From Acutalibacter sp. 1XD8-36 (GTDB lineage Bacteria; Bacillota; Clostridia; Oscillospirales; Acutalibacteraceae), in contig NZ_QZDU01000001.1 of assembly GCF_009917525.1 (NCBI RefSeq), positions 248,001-312,000 of the forward strand: 64,000 nt of DNA, in the 5' to 3' direction. Made by a program: the position numbers and the translations under genes. Below, piece by piece: positions 52,934 to 63,677 of the stretch. Under the pieces are notes generated by a model that saw nothing but the letters and a program-made list of their open reading frames with translations, ran no database searches and had not been told where the DNA came from. Every line of letters begins with the position of its first letter. The first letter of the stretch is position 1.

Positions 52934-52982
52934 GGGCAGATACGCACTAAATATTGGGCCGGTATTTCGCGCTGAATATGAG

Positions 52983-53017
52983 CGGGCCGCTCCATCTATA
53001 CCGACAGGAGCAGCCCG
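52983..53017. terminator. Imperfect hairpin after the pseudokinase gene
   Basis: An 11-bp stem with one C-A mismatch (52983-52993 with 53007-53017) and a 13-nt loop. It lacks a T-run, so its role as terminator is doubtful. Confidence 0.4.
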
Positions 53018-53035
53018 ATTTGTGCTGATATTATG

Positions 53036-54640
53036 TTATTCCTCCTCCGGTCCGGCGCTGACAATAACCGTTATGGTCTCGCCGTAATCCACCTGGTCCC
53101 CGGCTTCATGGTCCTTATAGCCGATAACATAGCCCAGCTCTACATCGCTGCTAAAAACCTCTTCTTTTGCGGGAGAGAAACCGTCGTCCCTTAGAAGGCC
53201 CTGCAGTTCAGCAAAGCTCAACCCCTCATAATCCGGCAGGGGGCGAATGGCCTTGCCTTGGCTAACTGTTACGGATACGGTACCGCCCGGCTTTACGGTT
53301 TCGCCAGGCTCCGGGATTTGGCTTATTATGTAACCCTCTGCAATGGTATTGTTATACTCCTTGCTTTTCACAACCAGCTTGAAATCAAACTCGCCGCTCT
53401 TTGTGCGATTTTCCCACTGTGTGAAGCTCTGGCCCTTCATGTCCGGCACCTCTATAGGCTCACCAATACTGCTATTGTCAAATATCCCGCTCAGGTCATT
53501 AAAGGACATCCCACGATTGCCCAGCCATGAAGAAGCTATAGTGAACAGAATTACCAATGTAACTACACAGGAGATTATCAGCCACGCCACCGGCGGCAAA
53601 TAAAATCGTCTTCTGGGCAGGTCCCTTGAGACCGGCGGTAGACGGCGTATAGCGTCCGTCTCCTCCACCTCATCTACCAGCGCCGGAGCAGAATTAAGCT
53701 CCATTCGGAGGGTCTCAAAACTGCCGGTACGGTTGCCCTGCTTGACCTGCAGGGAGTTGGCTATAGCTGTTACAGCAAAGGGCGGTACAATCCTTAGCAC
53801 TTCCTTTGATATCATAAGGCGCTGGTCCTGAAGCCTTCGCGTGGCTTCGTCTGGAACCAACCCGGTCAGGCAGAAGAGCATACACGCTCCCAGAGCATAT
53901 ACGTCGCTGACCTCTCCGCAGGCGGCCTTGGTGCTGTACTGCTCCACTGCTGCAAACCCCTTATGCAGCTCCAGGTCCAGGAGCGCGCCTGCCCTGTGTA
54001 CGGCGTTAATATGAAACCCGGTTATCACCATATTACCTTCACTGTTCACCCTCAGGGTATCCGGTGACAGGGCTAGGTGGCTGACTCCAAGGGAGTTTAT
54101 AAGGCTGAGGGCTGTTATCACCGGTGTGAAAAGCCTGCTCGTCTCGTTCCACGTAAGCCGTCCGCCGGAATCCTGCACATAACGCCTCAGTGACACGGTT
54201 CCCTCGTCAGAGTAGACGGTATAGACTGTCCCGTTATCCTCAACGATGTCCAGCACCGACTCAACTACAGTGACCTCACGCAGCCTGCTTACACTTCTGG
54301 AAAGTTCGAGAAAATCCCGGCTGTATTGACGGAAAGTACGGGCATGGTCCGGGCTGGGCACTATTATGCCGGTCTCTTCACGGCTGGAAATGGCCCTCGG
54401 GAAAAACTCCCTGAGTGTCACGGTTTTTTGTGTAGTATTATCCAGGGCACAGTAGGTAAAGCCCTCACCATTAGCGGCTTTCGCGCGGCCTACTATGTAC
54501 CGGGAGGCAACCTCTGTCTCGTACGGCAGCGCCCCATGGGGCTGGGGCTTATTATTGTCCCATCCACATGTCAGGCATTGGCTTATACCCGTCTCTGGGT
54601 TGTAGCCGGAAAAACAATTCATACAGAGTTTGCTGGACAT
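53036..54640 (-). CDS. Membrane pseudokinase with N-terminal zinc ribbon and two extracellular PASTA domains
   Basis: A 534-residue single-pass protein. Residues 6-25 form a zinc ribbon (Cys6, Cys9, Cys22, Cys25). Residues about 45-320 align with the Ser/Thr kinase fold but lack catalysis: the beta-3 lysine is Arg77 (VTLREFFP), the catalytic loop HRD is HLA (HLALSPDT, 188-195) and the DFG is replaced by TGF (207-209). The later SDVYALGA helix is kept. A membrane helix spans 347-371; PASTA units are at about 394-462 and 463-531. PASTA kinases sense muropeptides or lipid II; here the cytoplasmic half probably acts as a scaffold. ATG at 54640; it precedes the MreB-like operon. Confidence 0.87.
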   Translation of the reverse strand: MSSKLCMNCFSGYNPETGISQCLTCGWDNNKPQPHGALPYETEVASRYIVGRAKAANGEGFTYCALDNTTQKTVTLREFFPRAISSREETGIIVPSPDHARTFRQYSRDFLELSRSVSRLREVTVVESVLDIVEDNGTVYTVYSDEGTVSLRRYVQDSGGRLTWNETSRLFTPVITALSLINSLGVSHLALSPDTLRVNSEGNMVITGFHINAVHRAGALLDLELHKGFAAVEQYSTKAACGEVSDVYALGACMLFCLTGLVPDEATRRLQDQRLMISKEVLRIVPPFAVTAIANSLQVKQGNRTGSFETLRMELNSAPALVDEVEETDAIRRLPPVSRDLPRRRFYLPPVAWLIISCVVTLVILFTIASSWLGNRGMSFNDLSGIFDNSSIGEPIEVPDMKGQSFTQWENRTKSGEFDFKLVVKSKEYNNTIAEGYIISQIPEPGETVKPGGTVSVTVSQGKAIRPLPDYEGLSFAELQGLLRDDGFSPAKEEVFSSDVELGYVIGYKDHEAGDQVDYGETITVIVSAGPEEE

Positions 54641-54708
54641 TTTCCTACCCCACTGCTCTTTTCAGGTGAAGGCTGTATCCCTCGCCCGAAATGTAATATT
54701 TATATGCT

Positions 54709-54737
54709 ATTTTAACATATTTCGTCACAAAAAACAA
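54709..54737 (-). promoter_or_regulatory. Promoter of the pseudokinase gene
   Basis: -35 TTGTTT (54732-54737), 17-nt spacer, -10 TAAAAT (54709-54714), minus strand. Confidence 0.6.
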
Positions 54738-54782
54738 GGCCCGGTTTTTATCTATTTTGAGATACTGCAAAGATATATAGTC

Positions 54783-54968
54783 CTACTTTTGTGTCGAATT
54801 ATTTTTATGGCATACAGCACTATTGGGGCATCCTGAACAGCCGCAGCCACAGCCGCCCTCTCCTCTCTTGCGCTTTATAATACCGCGAATAACTATCGCC
54901 GCAAATATGACCGCTATTATGGCGCCTATTATTATAGTTGGCAGATTGATTGTTGTAGATAAAAGCAT
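54783..54968 (-). CDS. FeoB-associated Cys-rich membrane protein
   Basis: A 61-residue single-span membrane protein: hydrophobic helix at about 8-28, a basic stretch (RGIIKRKRGE) and a Cys-rich tail CGCGCSGCP...C. This is the pattern of the small proteins normally encoded next to feoB ferrous iron transporters. No feoA or feoB is in the window, so it is an orphan here. A strong AGGAGG lies 6 nt before the ATG. Confidence 0.85.
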   Translation of the reverse strand: MLLSTTINLPTIIIGAIIAVIFAAIVIRGIIKRKRGEGGCGCGCSGCPNSAVCHKNNSTQK

Positions 54969-54994
54969 AGCTTTCCTCCTAATTTGTTATATAA

Positions 54995-55025
54995 TTAGTC
55001 TACACTAACTATTTGCTTCTGTCAA
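54995..55025 (-). promoter_or_regulatory. Promoter with overlapping dyad, possible metal-regulator operator
   Basis: -35 TTGACA (55020-55025) and -10 TAGACT (54997-55002), 17-nt spacer, minus strand. An imperfect palindrome TTAGTCTACACTAA (54995-55008) covers the -10 box. The TTAG/CTAA arms resemble DtxR/MntR-type metalloregulator sites; assignment as operator is inference. Confidence 0.6.
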
Positions 55026-55053
55026 GAGGTCCACCATAATTTTCAAACTAAAA

Positions 55054-55092
55054 AAGCAAAACCGCCGGCCCATATGTCCAACGGTTTTGCTT
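55054..55092 (-). terminator. Terminator after the sulfite reductase-like gene
   Basis: A perfect 11-bp stem (55054-55064 with 55082-55092), followed on the minus strand by TTT after the stem's own TT. It ends the ydcF-to-reductase operon. Confidence 0.8.
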
Positions 55093-55098
55093 AACTAA

Positions 55099-55998
55099 TC
55101 AGCCTAAAAGCTGTTTCTCAACTTCCTCAAAGCCTATGCGGGCCACAGTGTCCGCAAAACGCTCCCCCTGCTGTCCCTGGTCCCGGAACAGAGTTATAGC
55201 CTTCTCTATTACGTCCATAACTTCCTCAGGGCTTGTGAGCAGCCTGCTAAGGTATTTGCCTCGGGCTACCTGCTTGCCCCAGCGTCCGCCGATATACACC
55301 TTATATCCCTGGGTATACTCCTCGAAGGCCTTGAAGGGACATTTATTCAGACAGCGCCCGCAATGGTTGCACTTGGCGTCATCCAGCAGGACTTTGCCGT
55401 CCACAACTTTCGGCGCGTGTATCGGACAGTTCTTCTCAATCTGGCAGACCTTGCAGCCCCGGCACTTCTCCAAATCTATCACTGGCACCCGCTGGCCTAC
55501 AATGCCCAGGTCATTTAAATCGGGCTTTACACAGTTGTTTGGGCAGCCGCCCACGGCTATCTTGAACTTATGGGGCAGCTTCACGTCGTGCCAGCCTTCA
55601 TAGAATTTCTTATGGATTTTCTCGGAGAGGGCGAAGGTGTCAATAAGGCCGTACTGGCAGGTGGTCCCCTTGCAGGACACCACTGGACGCACCTTGGCCC
55701 CGGTGCCGCCAGTCTCAAGACCGCGCTCCTTCAAAAATGCCCGCAACGGCTCAATGTTTTCAAAGGGAACCTTCTGTATCTCGGCGGTAAGGCGCACGGT
55801 TAAAGTTACCTCGCCGTTGCCGAATTTTTCAGCGGCCTCGGCTACAGCAGCCAGCTCCTGAGCGTTCATTTTGCCATTACGCGTTATAACCCTGCCGTTG
55901 AAACAGTCGGGAGTGTTTTTATCCCAGAGAAATCCTAAGCCCTTGACCCTGGCTATCTCCTCGGCCGGTATGCTGGGCTTCTTAGTTGCATTCAACAT
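55099..55998 (-). CDS. Small siroheme sulfite/nitrite reductase-like protein with ferredoxin domain
   Basis: A 299-residue protein: a single reductase half with the siroheme/Fe-S cysteines Cys109 and Cys114 (CKGTTC) and Cys152-X3-Cys156 (GGCPNNC). A two-cluster ferredoxin domain follows (Cys179, 182, 185, 191 and Cys210, 213, 216, 220). This is the group of small anaerobic reductases with built-in ferredoxin, similar to the AsrC or Fsr C-terminal type. Its first pair is spaced CX4C, not the textbook CX5C. Electron donor and substrate (sulfite or nitrite) are unproven. ATG at 55998 with GGAG 7 nt upstream. It is the last gene of its operon. Confidence 0.85.
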   Translation of the reverse strand: MLNATKKPSIPAEEIARVKGLGFLWDKNTPDCFNGRVITRNGKMNAQELAAVAEAAEKFGNGEVTLTVRLTAEIQKVPFENIEPLRAFLKERGLETGGTGAKVRPVVSCKGTTCQYGLIDTFALSEKIHKKFYEGWHDVKLPHKFKIAVGGCPNNCVKPDLNDLGIVGQRVPVIDLEKCRGCKVCQIEKNCPIHAPKVVDGKVLLDDAKCNHCGRCLNKCPFKAFEEYTQGYKVYIGGRWGKQVARGKYLSRLLTSPEEVMDVIEKAITLFRDQGQQGERFADTVARIGFEEVEKQLLG

Positions 55999-56001
55999 AT
56001 C

Positions 56002-56472
56002 TTAGCTCCTTGATTGAGTTTTTCGCAGCTCGATGTATTTCTTAAAAGATTCCTTTTCTGGCGGCGAGATATTTTCCGGCAGCTTATCAACAGGGAAGAA
56101 CCGCAGTTCGCTGACCTCGTTATCCTGGGATTTAAGCGTTCCGTGATATTTTCTGCACACAAACTTAACATCGATAATATAGACCTCATCGCCGTTGGGA
56201 TAGGTATAATGGGTGTCTTCTCCGGAAAATACCCCTAAAAGCTCCAGCTCGTCTGCGATAAGCCCTGTTTCCTCAAACATTTCACGCATGGCTGCTGCTT
56301 CAACAGTTTCACCCAGCTCTACCGCGCCGCCAGCAATACCCCAGCAATGATTATCTGTCCGCAATCCCAAAAGAAGCTCGCCCTGTTCATTTTCAACGAA
56401 CACCCCGGCCCCACACATCTGTATGGGTTGGTGGCCTACGTAGTTGCGCAGAAATCCTATATACCCTGTCAA
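56002..56472 (-). CDS. NUDIX hydrolase (not part of the array)
   Basis: A 156-residue NUDIX protein with GGAVELGET and REMFEETGL. Its start (MTGYIGFLRNYVGHQPIQMCGAGVFV) and the DTHYTYPNGDEVYIID segment differ from the array copies, so it is a separate subfamily often annotated as ADP-ribose pyrophosphatase-like or DNA mismatch repair MutT-like. TTG start at 56472, 8 nt from GGAGG. It lies 3 bp before the reductase gene and 21 bp after galK. Confidence 0.87.
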   Translation of the reverse strand: MTGYIGFLRNYVGHQPIQMCGAGVFVENEQGELLLGLRTDNHCWGIAGGAVELGETVEAAAMREMFEETGLIADELELLGVFSGEDTHYTYPNGDEVYIIDVKFVCRKYHGTLKSQDNEVSELRFFPVDKLPENISPPEKESFKKYIELRKTQSRS

Positions 56473-56493
56473 TTATTCCACCTCCAGAAAGTT

Positions 56494-57729
56494 TTATTCC
56501 TCAACCTTCACTCCGCCGCACCCACGCACGGACAGCACATAGCAACTGCCCTCGCCAAACACCTTCTCCATACCAGCCCTAAAGCTGCCGAGAATATCGA
56601 ATGGCACATAGGCCTGGATAGTGCCCGCAAAGCCGCCTCCGTGGACCCGGCACGCCCCCCTGCCATTTAACAGGCGCTCAGCTACAGCGAGAGCCAAGGT
56701 AATCCCCTGCTCGATGGGGCTGGCGGGAGCAAAGACATTTTGAAGCCGCTGGACAGAGGATTTTCCTGATGCACGTACCATCGTGAGGAACCTGTCAAAG
56801 TCCCTATCCCTCAGCGCCTGAGCCTCCTCGTGGGCCAGCCTGTCGTCGTCGAAGAAGTGCATGGCCCTCAGTGCAGGGCGGTCACCAACAGCCTTGCGGA
56901 CCTCGCCAAGCTTGTTGTAGAACTCTGCCTCGTCAACCTCACGCAGGAACTCCTTGCCGAAGAACTTCGCCACATCCTTCATCTCCTGGGGGATAGAGGC
57001 GTAGTCAGCGGTCAGGTCTGCATGGTTGCCGCCGGTGTCCACAACACACATGGCATGTTTATAGGCGTTCAGGTCAAAGGACACATTCTCCACCTGGGGT
57101 TTCTCCGGGTCGGCAAAGTCCATGGCTGTGACGCTGCCCATGGAGCTTGCCATCTGGTCCAGCAGGCCAGAGGGTTTTCCGAAGTAGACATTCTCGGCGT
57201 ACTGAGCTATCTTTGCGGCGGTTATGGGGTCAATATTGCCGTCGTTATAAAGATGGCTCACAACTGTCACCACCAATATCTCAAAGGCCGCAGAGCTGGA
57301 CAGGCCTGAGCCCTTGAGCACCCGGGTCTGGGTATAGCACTCGAAGCCGCCTATATTATAGCCCAGCTCTTTACACCGGGCGCAGATACCCCTGATTATG
57401 GCCTGGGAGCCGCTCTGCTCCTGGCGGGCATTCAAGTCGCTAAGGTCAACTTCGTCCATGCGGGGATACTCCAGCGAACGCAGCTTTGCCACGCCGTTAT
57501 CGGTTTTCCTTGCCATACCCACAATATCCAAGTCTATGGAAGCCGCCAGTACACGGCCGTGGTTATGGTCGGTATGGTTGCCGCCTATCTCCGTGCGCCC
57601 GGGAGCGCTGTAGAAGTCCGCCCCCTCAGAGTTGCCGAAGGTCTCCTCAAAGCCCTTTCGTATCTGCTGATAACGCTCTGCTTGCTCCGCATACTGGCTG
57701 CTGTACAGGTCTTTTAGATTGATTGTCAT
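56494..57729 (-). CDS. galK: Galactokinase
   Basis: Phosphorylates galactose to galactose-1-phosphate. The 411-residue GHMP kinase has PGRTEIGGNHTDHNHG (galactose-binding; a variant of the usual GRVNLIGEHTDYN), the ATP motif KGSGLSSSAA and the C-terminal GGGFAGTI. No galT or galE is nearby, so the rest of the Leloir pathway lies elsewhere. ATG at 57729 with GAGAGGG upstream. It is placed within a pyrimidine/ligase operon. Confidence 0.94.
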   Translation of the reverse strand: MTINLKDLYSSQYAEQAERYQQIRKGFEETFGNSEGADFYSAPGRTEIGGNHTDHNHGRVLAASIDLDIVGMARKTDNGVAKLRSLEYPRMDEVDLSDLNARQEQSGSQAIIRGICARCKELGYNIGGFECYTQTRVLKGSGLSSSAAFEILVVTVVSHLYNDGNIDPITAAKIAQYAENVYFGKPSGLLDQMASSMGSVTAMDFADPEKPQVENVSFDLNAYKHAMCVVDTGGNHADLTADYASIPQEMKDVAKFFGKEFLREVDEAEFYNKLGEVRKAVGDRPALRAMHFFDDDRLAHEEAQALRDRDFDRFLTMVRASGKSSVQRLQNVFAPASPIEQGITLALAVAERLLNGRGACRVHGGGFAGTIQAYVPFDILGSFRAGMEKVFGEGSCYVLSVRGCGGVKVEE

Positions 57730-57786
57730 AGCTTTGCCCTCTCTCTAGTTTGTTTAATAAGAAATAATATATTATGGCATGAAAAC

Positions 57787-59775
<1,989 letters not shown>

Positions 59776-59793
59776 CTACCTCGTCTTGCTTTT

Positions 59794-60738
59794 TCATACT
59801 ACCGGCAGGCTTATGCCTCCCAGCCTCGCCATTATCTCATCCCTCATGCGGATGGCCTCACGCCTGGCTGCGCCTGCATAATCCTCCGGGTCACAGCCCT
59901 CCTTCTGCCATGCGCACATAATACCACGGGATGAGTTGACTATTGCTCCGCAGCCGTGCTTGTCAAAGCCGGGGGCTACATCATCAGCCGCGCCGCCCTG
60001 AGTCCCATAGCCGGGCACCAGGAAGAAGGTGTTTGGCAGAGCCTTGCGCATCTCCTTAAGCTGCTTCGGATAGGTGGCTCCCACCACCGCGCCGACACCG
60101 CTATAGCCGTACTTGCCTTGGAGCTTTAGGCCCCACTGCTGACACATATTGCCCATGGCTCTATACACCGGCTCATACATGGCATGGAGCATTTGGTCCT
60201 GCAGCTCCCCGGATGATGGATTGGAGGTCTTTGCCAGCACAAATATGCCCTTGTCCTCAGCGGCACAGACTTTCAGCAGTGGTTCAATTCCGTCGCTGCC
60301 AAGGTATCCGTTCACTGTCAGAGCGTCAGTGCCGAAGGCCTCGAAGGTCTCGCCCTCCACATCCGTTTTTCCCAGGTGTGCCGCGGCGTATGCCTCCATG
60401 GTTGCCCCTATATCGTTACGCTTGCCGTCCGTAATAACAAACAGCCCCTTTGACTTAGCATAGGCAATAGTCTCTGCAAGTGCCTTCATGCCCTGCCATC
60501 CGTACTGCTCATAATAGGCCGCCTGAGGCTTCACGGCAGGCACAACATCAAATAACGCGTCTATAAGCCCCTTATTAAACTCCAGCAGCGCCGCTGCAGC
60601 GCCCTCAAGGTTTTTACCGTGCTCCTCAAAGCACTTTTCTTTGATGTGCTCCGGGATAAAGCTTAGCTTTGGGTCAAGCCCTGCCACGGTGGGGTTTTGC
60701 TTGCGCATGATGTTCTCCAGCAGTCTGTCCATTGACAT
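59794..60738 (-). CDS. pyrF: Orotidine 5'-phosphate decarboxylase, type 2
   Basis: Last step to UMP. The 314-residue length and the start MSMDRLLENIMRKQNPTVAGLDP are those of the longer subfamily 2 enzymes. The catalytic DGKRNDIGATMEAYA segment is intact. ATG at 60738 with AAAGGAGC upstream, 25 bp after pyrC. Together with pyrC it forms a partial pyrimidine biosynthesis unit. Confidence 0.96.
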   Translation of the reverse strand: MSMDRLLENIMRKQNPTVAGLDPKLSFIPEHIKEKCFEEHGKNLEGAAAALLEFNKGLIDALFDVVPAVKPQAAYYEQYGWQGMKALAETIAYAKSKGLFVITDGKRNDIGATMEAYAAAHLGKTDVEGETFEAFGTDALTVNGYLGSDGIEPLLKVCAAEDKGIFVLAKTSNPSSGELQDQMLHAMYEPVYRAMGNMCQQWGLKLQGKYGYSGVGAVVGATYPKQLKEMRKALPNTFFLVPGYGTQGGAADDVAPGFDKHGCGAIVNSSRGIMCAWQKEGCDPEDYAGAARREAIRMRDEIMARLGGISLPVV

Positions 60739-60763
60739 ACATATCGCTCCTTTAAATTATTAT

Positions 60764-62026
60764 TTACAGTTCAAACACTTTTTTACCATTTAGATAAGTA
60801 GCCCGCACCCTGCCGGTAAGCTCCATGCCCTTGAATGGGGTGTTCCTGCTCCTGCCATGGAGCTTATTGGTGTCAACAACCCATGTTTCGTCCGGGTCTA
60901 TCAGCACAATATCCGCCTTTGTCCCTGGCTTCAGGGTTCCAGCAGGTATGTTAAGTATCTTTGCCGGTGCTGTACTCATAAGCGATATCACCGCGTTGAG
61001 CTCAAGCCTATCCTTCAGAGCCGTCCATGCGGCAGCAAAAGAAGTTTCCATGCCTATTGAGCCATTTGGCGCTTTGGTAAAGTCTGCCTTTTCTTCCGAA
61101 GTATGTGGTGCATGGTCGGTGGATATAGCGTCCAGCGTGCCGTCGCAAAGCGCTTCTATCAGCGCCTCACGGTCCTCCCAACTGCCCAGGGGTGGGTTCA
61201 TGCGGTAGTCCGCATCCATAGACTCAAGTGCTTCATCTGTCAACATAAGATAGTGCGGGCACGTCTCAGCCGTAACCTGCACTCCACGGCGCTTGGCGTC
61301 ACGAATCAGCTCCACGGAGCCCTTTGTGCTCACATGGCATATATGCACCGGCACTTTCATTCTGGCTGCAGCGTCAATTTCTCTGGCGACTCCATTGTCC
61401 TCAGCAGCGGAAGGTATTCCCTGAACACCCAGCTTCTTTGAAACCGGCCCTAGATTCATAAGCCCGCCTTTAGCCAGCTCCATATCTTCACAGTGGGCGG
61501 TAAACACCATACCAAGCTCATAAGCTTTAGTTAAGCCATCTATAAGGCAGCCCACGCTCCCCACCGGCTTGCCGTCGTCGCTGACGGCTATGGCTCCGAC
61601 CTTTTGCAGCGCGGCCATATCCGTACACTCACTACCTGACATATTTTTAGTTACGCAGGCGGCAGTGTAAACTCTGGCATCGGCAGTTTTCGCCCGGTCA
61701 AGGAGATTTGCAACAAGCTCCGGGCTATCCATGGGCGGCGTAGTGTTTGGCATGGCAAGCAGGCTGGTAACGCCCCCCGCTGCTGCCGCGCGGCAGGCCG
61801 AGTATACATCCTCCTTATGTGTCTGTCCCGGGTCCCGGAGATGGACGTGCATATCCACAAGTCCCGGCGCTGCTACAAGCCCACGGCAGTCAACTACATC
61901 ACAATCCTCTGTGTCCAGGATTTCGCCAATTTTTTCTATGGACTCTCCGTCTATCAGAATATCCCCCGGACCGTCCAATCCCTGAGACGGGTCGATTATC
62001 CTGGCCCCTTTTAGCAGTATTTTCAC
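60764..62026 (-). CDS. pyrC: Dihydroorotase
   Basis: Closes carbamoyl-aspartate to dihydroorotate. The 420-residue metal-dependent amidohydrolase has DMHVHLRDPGQTHKED (first metal ligands), HCED, HVSTKGS and the catalytic DHAPH. I chose the GTG at 62026, 8 nt from AAGGAG; a TTG two codons earlier touches the ribosome-binding site. pyrF follows. Confidence 0.96.
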   Translation of the reverse strand: MKILLKGARIIDPSQGLDGPGDILIDGESIEKIGEILDTEDCDVVDCRGLVAAPGLVDMHVHLRDPGQTHKEDVYSACRAAAAGGVTSLLAMPNTTPPMDSPELVANLLDRAKTADARVYTAACVTKNMSGSECTDMAALQKVGAIAVSDDGKPVGSVGCLIDGLTKAYELGMVFTAHCEDMELAKGGLMNLGPVSKKLGVQGIPSAAEDNGVAREIDAAARMKVPVHICHVSTKGSVELIRDAKRRGVQVTAETCPHYLMLTDEALESMDADYRMNPPLGSWEDREALIEALCDGTLDAISTDHAPHTSEEKADFTKAPNGSIGMETSFAAAWTALKDRLELNAVISLMSTAPAKILNIPAGTLKPGTKADIVLIDPDETWVVDTNKLHGRSRNTPFKGMELTGRVRATYLNGKKVFEL

Positions 62027-62048
62027 GGACAACGCTCCTTCCAGGGCC

Positions 62049-62825
62049 TCAGCCCATATTAAGTATCAGTTCCTCTATATACCATTTCGTCAGCGACAAC
62101 AGTTCACGGCCGTAATAGCTTGGATAAATTATAGGGTCAGTTTCGGCCGGCAGTCCGCTGGCTGTAAATCCCGCGCTTTCCGCAAGGCGTACCGCACGGT
62201 ACAGATGGAAGTTTTGGCTTACGACCACCACCTCGGTGTCAAGGCCTTTGTTCTCTGCCTCCTCCATAGCGTACCTCAAATTTTCCCTTGTGTTCCGGGA
62301 CTTGTCCTCAAAGTAGATTCGCTCCGGCTCAATACCCATGCGTATAAGGGCGTTCCTTGCTGTCAGTGACTCAGGGCAGGGCTCATCGTTCCCCTGCCCG
62401 CCAGTAACAATACACTTGGACTCCGGGTTGTCCTGCAAATACTGGTGTGCACGCTCCACCCGGTTTCTCAGGCTCATGCCCATCCGCTCTGCACTGTACA
62501 CCTGCGCTCCCAGCACCACCACATTTCGTCCGGGCGGCGGGAGCGCGGCCTGGTATGAGACTATCAGCACAGTCAAATACCCCGCCCAGCACAGGCCCAG
62601 GGCGTAACACACCGCTATCGTCCTTGCCAGCACCTTATGCCAGCCTCCCTTTGATACCATCTTACCGTACCGCAGCGCTATTGCTATCCCAAAAGCACAG
62701 ACGGCTACTCCAAATACTGAGCCCTCCGCAAAACCTCCGTGCAGAAGCGGCAGACAAAACCATAATATCCCCGCGGCGCAAAGCACGATGAACAGCACCT
62801 TACACCATTTTTTGTGTTTTTTCAT
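62049..62825 (-). CDS. DUF218/YdcF-like membrane protein
   Basis: A 258-residue protein with three or so N-terminal membrane helices (about 9-95) and a DUF218 domain: VVVLGAQVY, CIVTGGQGNDE, EDKSRNTRENL and VSQNFHLYRAVR. SanA/YdcF relatives affect envelope barrier function; the activity is unknown. ATG at 62825 with AAAGGCG upstream. It is the first gene of the seven-gene operon ending in the sulfite reductase-like gene. Confidence 0.88.
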   Translation of the reverse strand: MKKHKKWCKVLFIVLCAAGILWFCLPLLHGGFAEGSVFGVAVCAFGIAIALRYGKMVSKGGWHKVLARTIAVCYALGLCWAGYLTVLIVSYQAALPPPGRNVVVLGAQVYSAERMGMSLRNRVERAHQYLQDNPESKCIVTGGQGNDEPCPESLTARNALIRMGIEPERIYFEDKSRNTRENLRYAMEEAENKGLDTEVVVVSQNFHLYRAVRLAESAGFTASGLPAETDPIIYPSYYGRELLSLTKWYIEELILNMG

Positions 62826-62861
62826 ATCTTCGCCTTTCTTCTATATCCCCTGCTCTCTTGT

Positions 62862-62890
62862 ATTATACATCATTTTCCTTCAGAGGTAAA
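62862..62890 (-). promoter_or_regulatory. Promoter of the ydcF-pyrC-pyrF-ligA-galK operon
   Basis: -35 TTTACC (62885-62890), 17-nt spacer, -10 TATAAT (62862-62867), minus strand. Confidence 0.7.
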
Positions 62891-62937
62891 CCATTCTTTT
62901 TCTGTTCCCAAATTTTTTTACAAATGCTCCACCCGCG

Positions 62938-62980
62938 CAAAAACGGCCCCTGCAGTTTAGCCATGCACGGGGCCGCTTTT
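62938..62980 (-). terminator. Terminator after the DUF3795-type gene
   Basis: A GC-rich stem (62944-62950 with 62969-62975, extended by TGCA/TGCA past a bulged C), followed on the minus strand by TTTTT. Confidence 0.75.
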
Positions 62981-62986
62981 GTGATG

Positions 62987-63667
62987 TTAGATACTTATTG
63001 ACTCAATAAATGCTGCAAACTTCTCGGGAGTGTCAATACCTTCCGGACGCTCAGCACCTTTACTAAGGGCTCTTGCGTAGGCTTCTTTGCCGTGACGTGA
63101 AATATACAGCGCTGCTCCCTTAGCAGTATAACCGTCCTCCGCTCCAAAATAACCCTTTTGACAGTCCACAGCCTCCGGGCAGCTATAGCAGCCGTCAAGC
63201 CCCTTCTTACCGGCACAGGTCACATTGGGACAGCGCCTATTATCAAAGAGCGTGGCAAAGGAACAGCCGGGATACTGGCTCCTGCACCCGCCGCACCACT
63301 TTGTAAACGGACAGTGGTCACAGTGGTGCCCGCAAACTCCCTGGGGGTCAATACCATCACGGGCAGCCTTTATCAATACAGCCTTAGTTTCTGCACAGCT
63401 CTCTATACGTGCGCCGGAAGGCGTGTCGCCATGCTCCAGGTCGTCGGAATAGCTTTTCAGCGTATCACATGGAAAATCCGGACACTCTCCGCAGAATTTC
63501 TTCCCCCGGCTAATAGCACAGTCGGCTACCGCACAGGAACCGTGAAATGGCTTGCCGCCTGTAGCGATACAGCCTCCACAATTCATAGACTCTTTGAACT
63601 CACAGGCTGTACAGCTCAAACCGCAGTATGTATCTATAGAATCGCACAGCTTTTCAAACTCTGTCAT
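62987..63667 (-). CDS. Cysteine-rich DUF3795-type protein
   Basis: A 226-residue protein with about two dozen cysteines in two similar halves: YCGLSCTACEFKESMNCGGCIA (residues 14-35) with FCGECPDFPCDTLKSYS, then VCGHHCDHCPFTKWCGGCRS and CYSCPEAVDC. This is the layout of DUF3795, a small putative metal-binding family, here probably duplicated. The C-terminal part (YISRHGKEAYARAL) is helical. ATG at 63667 with GAGG upstream. It follows the methyltransferase gene by 10 bp. Function unknown. Confidence 0.82.
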   Translation of the reverse strand: MTEFEKLCDSIDTYCGLSCTACEFKESMNCGGCIATGGKPFHGSCAVADCAISRGKKFCGECPDFPCDTLKSYSDDLEHGDTPSGARIESCAETKAVLIKAARDGIDPQGVCGHHCDHCPFTKWCGGCRSQYPGCSFATLFDNRRCPNVTCAGKKGLDGCYSCPEAVDCQKGYFGAEDGYTAKGAALYISRHGKEAYARALSKGAERPEGIDTPEKFAAFIESISI

Positions 63668-63677
63668 ATTATAAACC

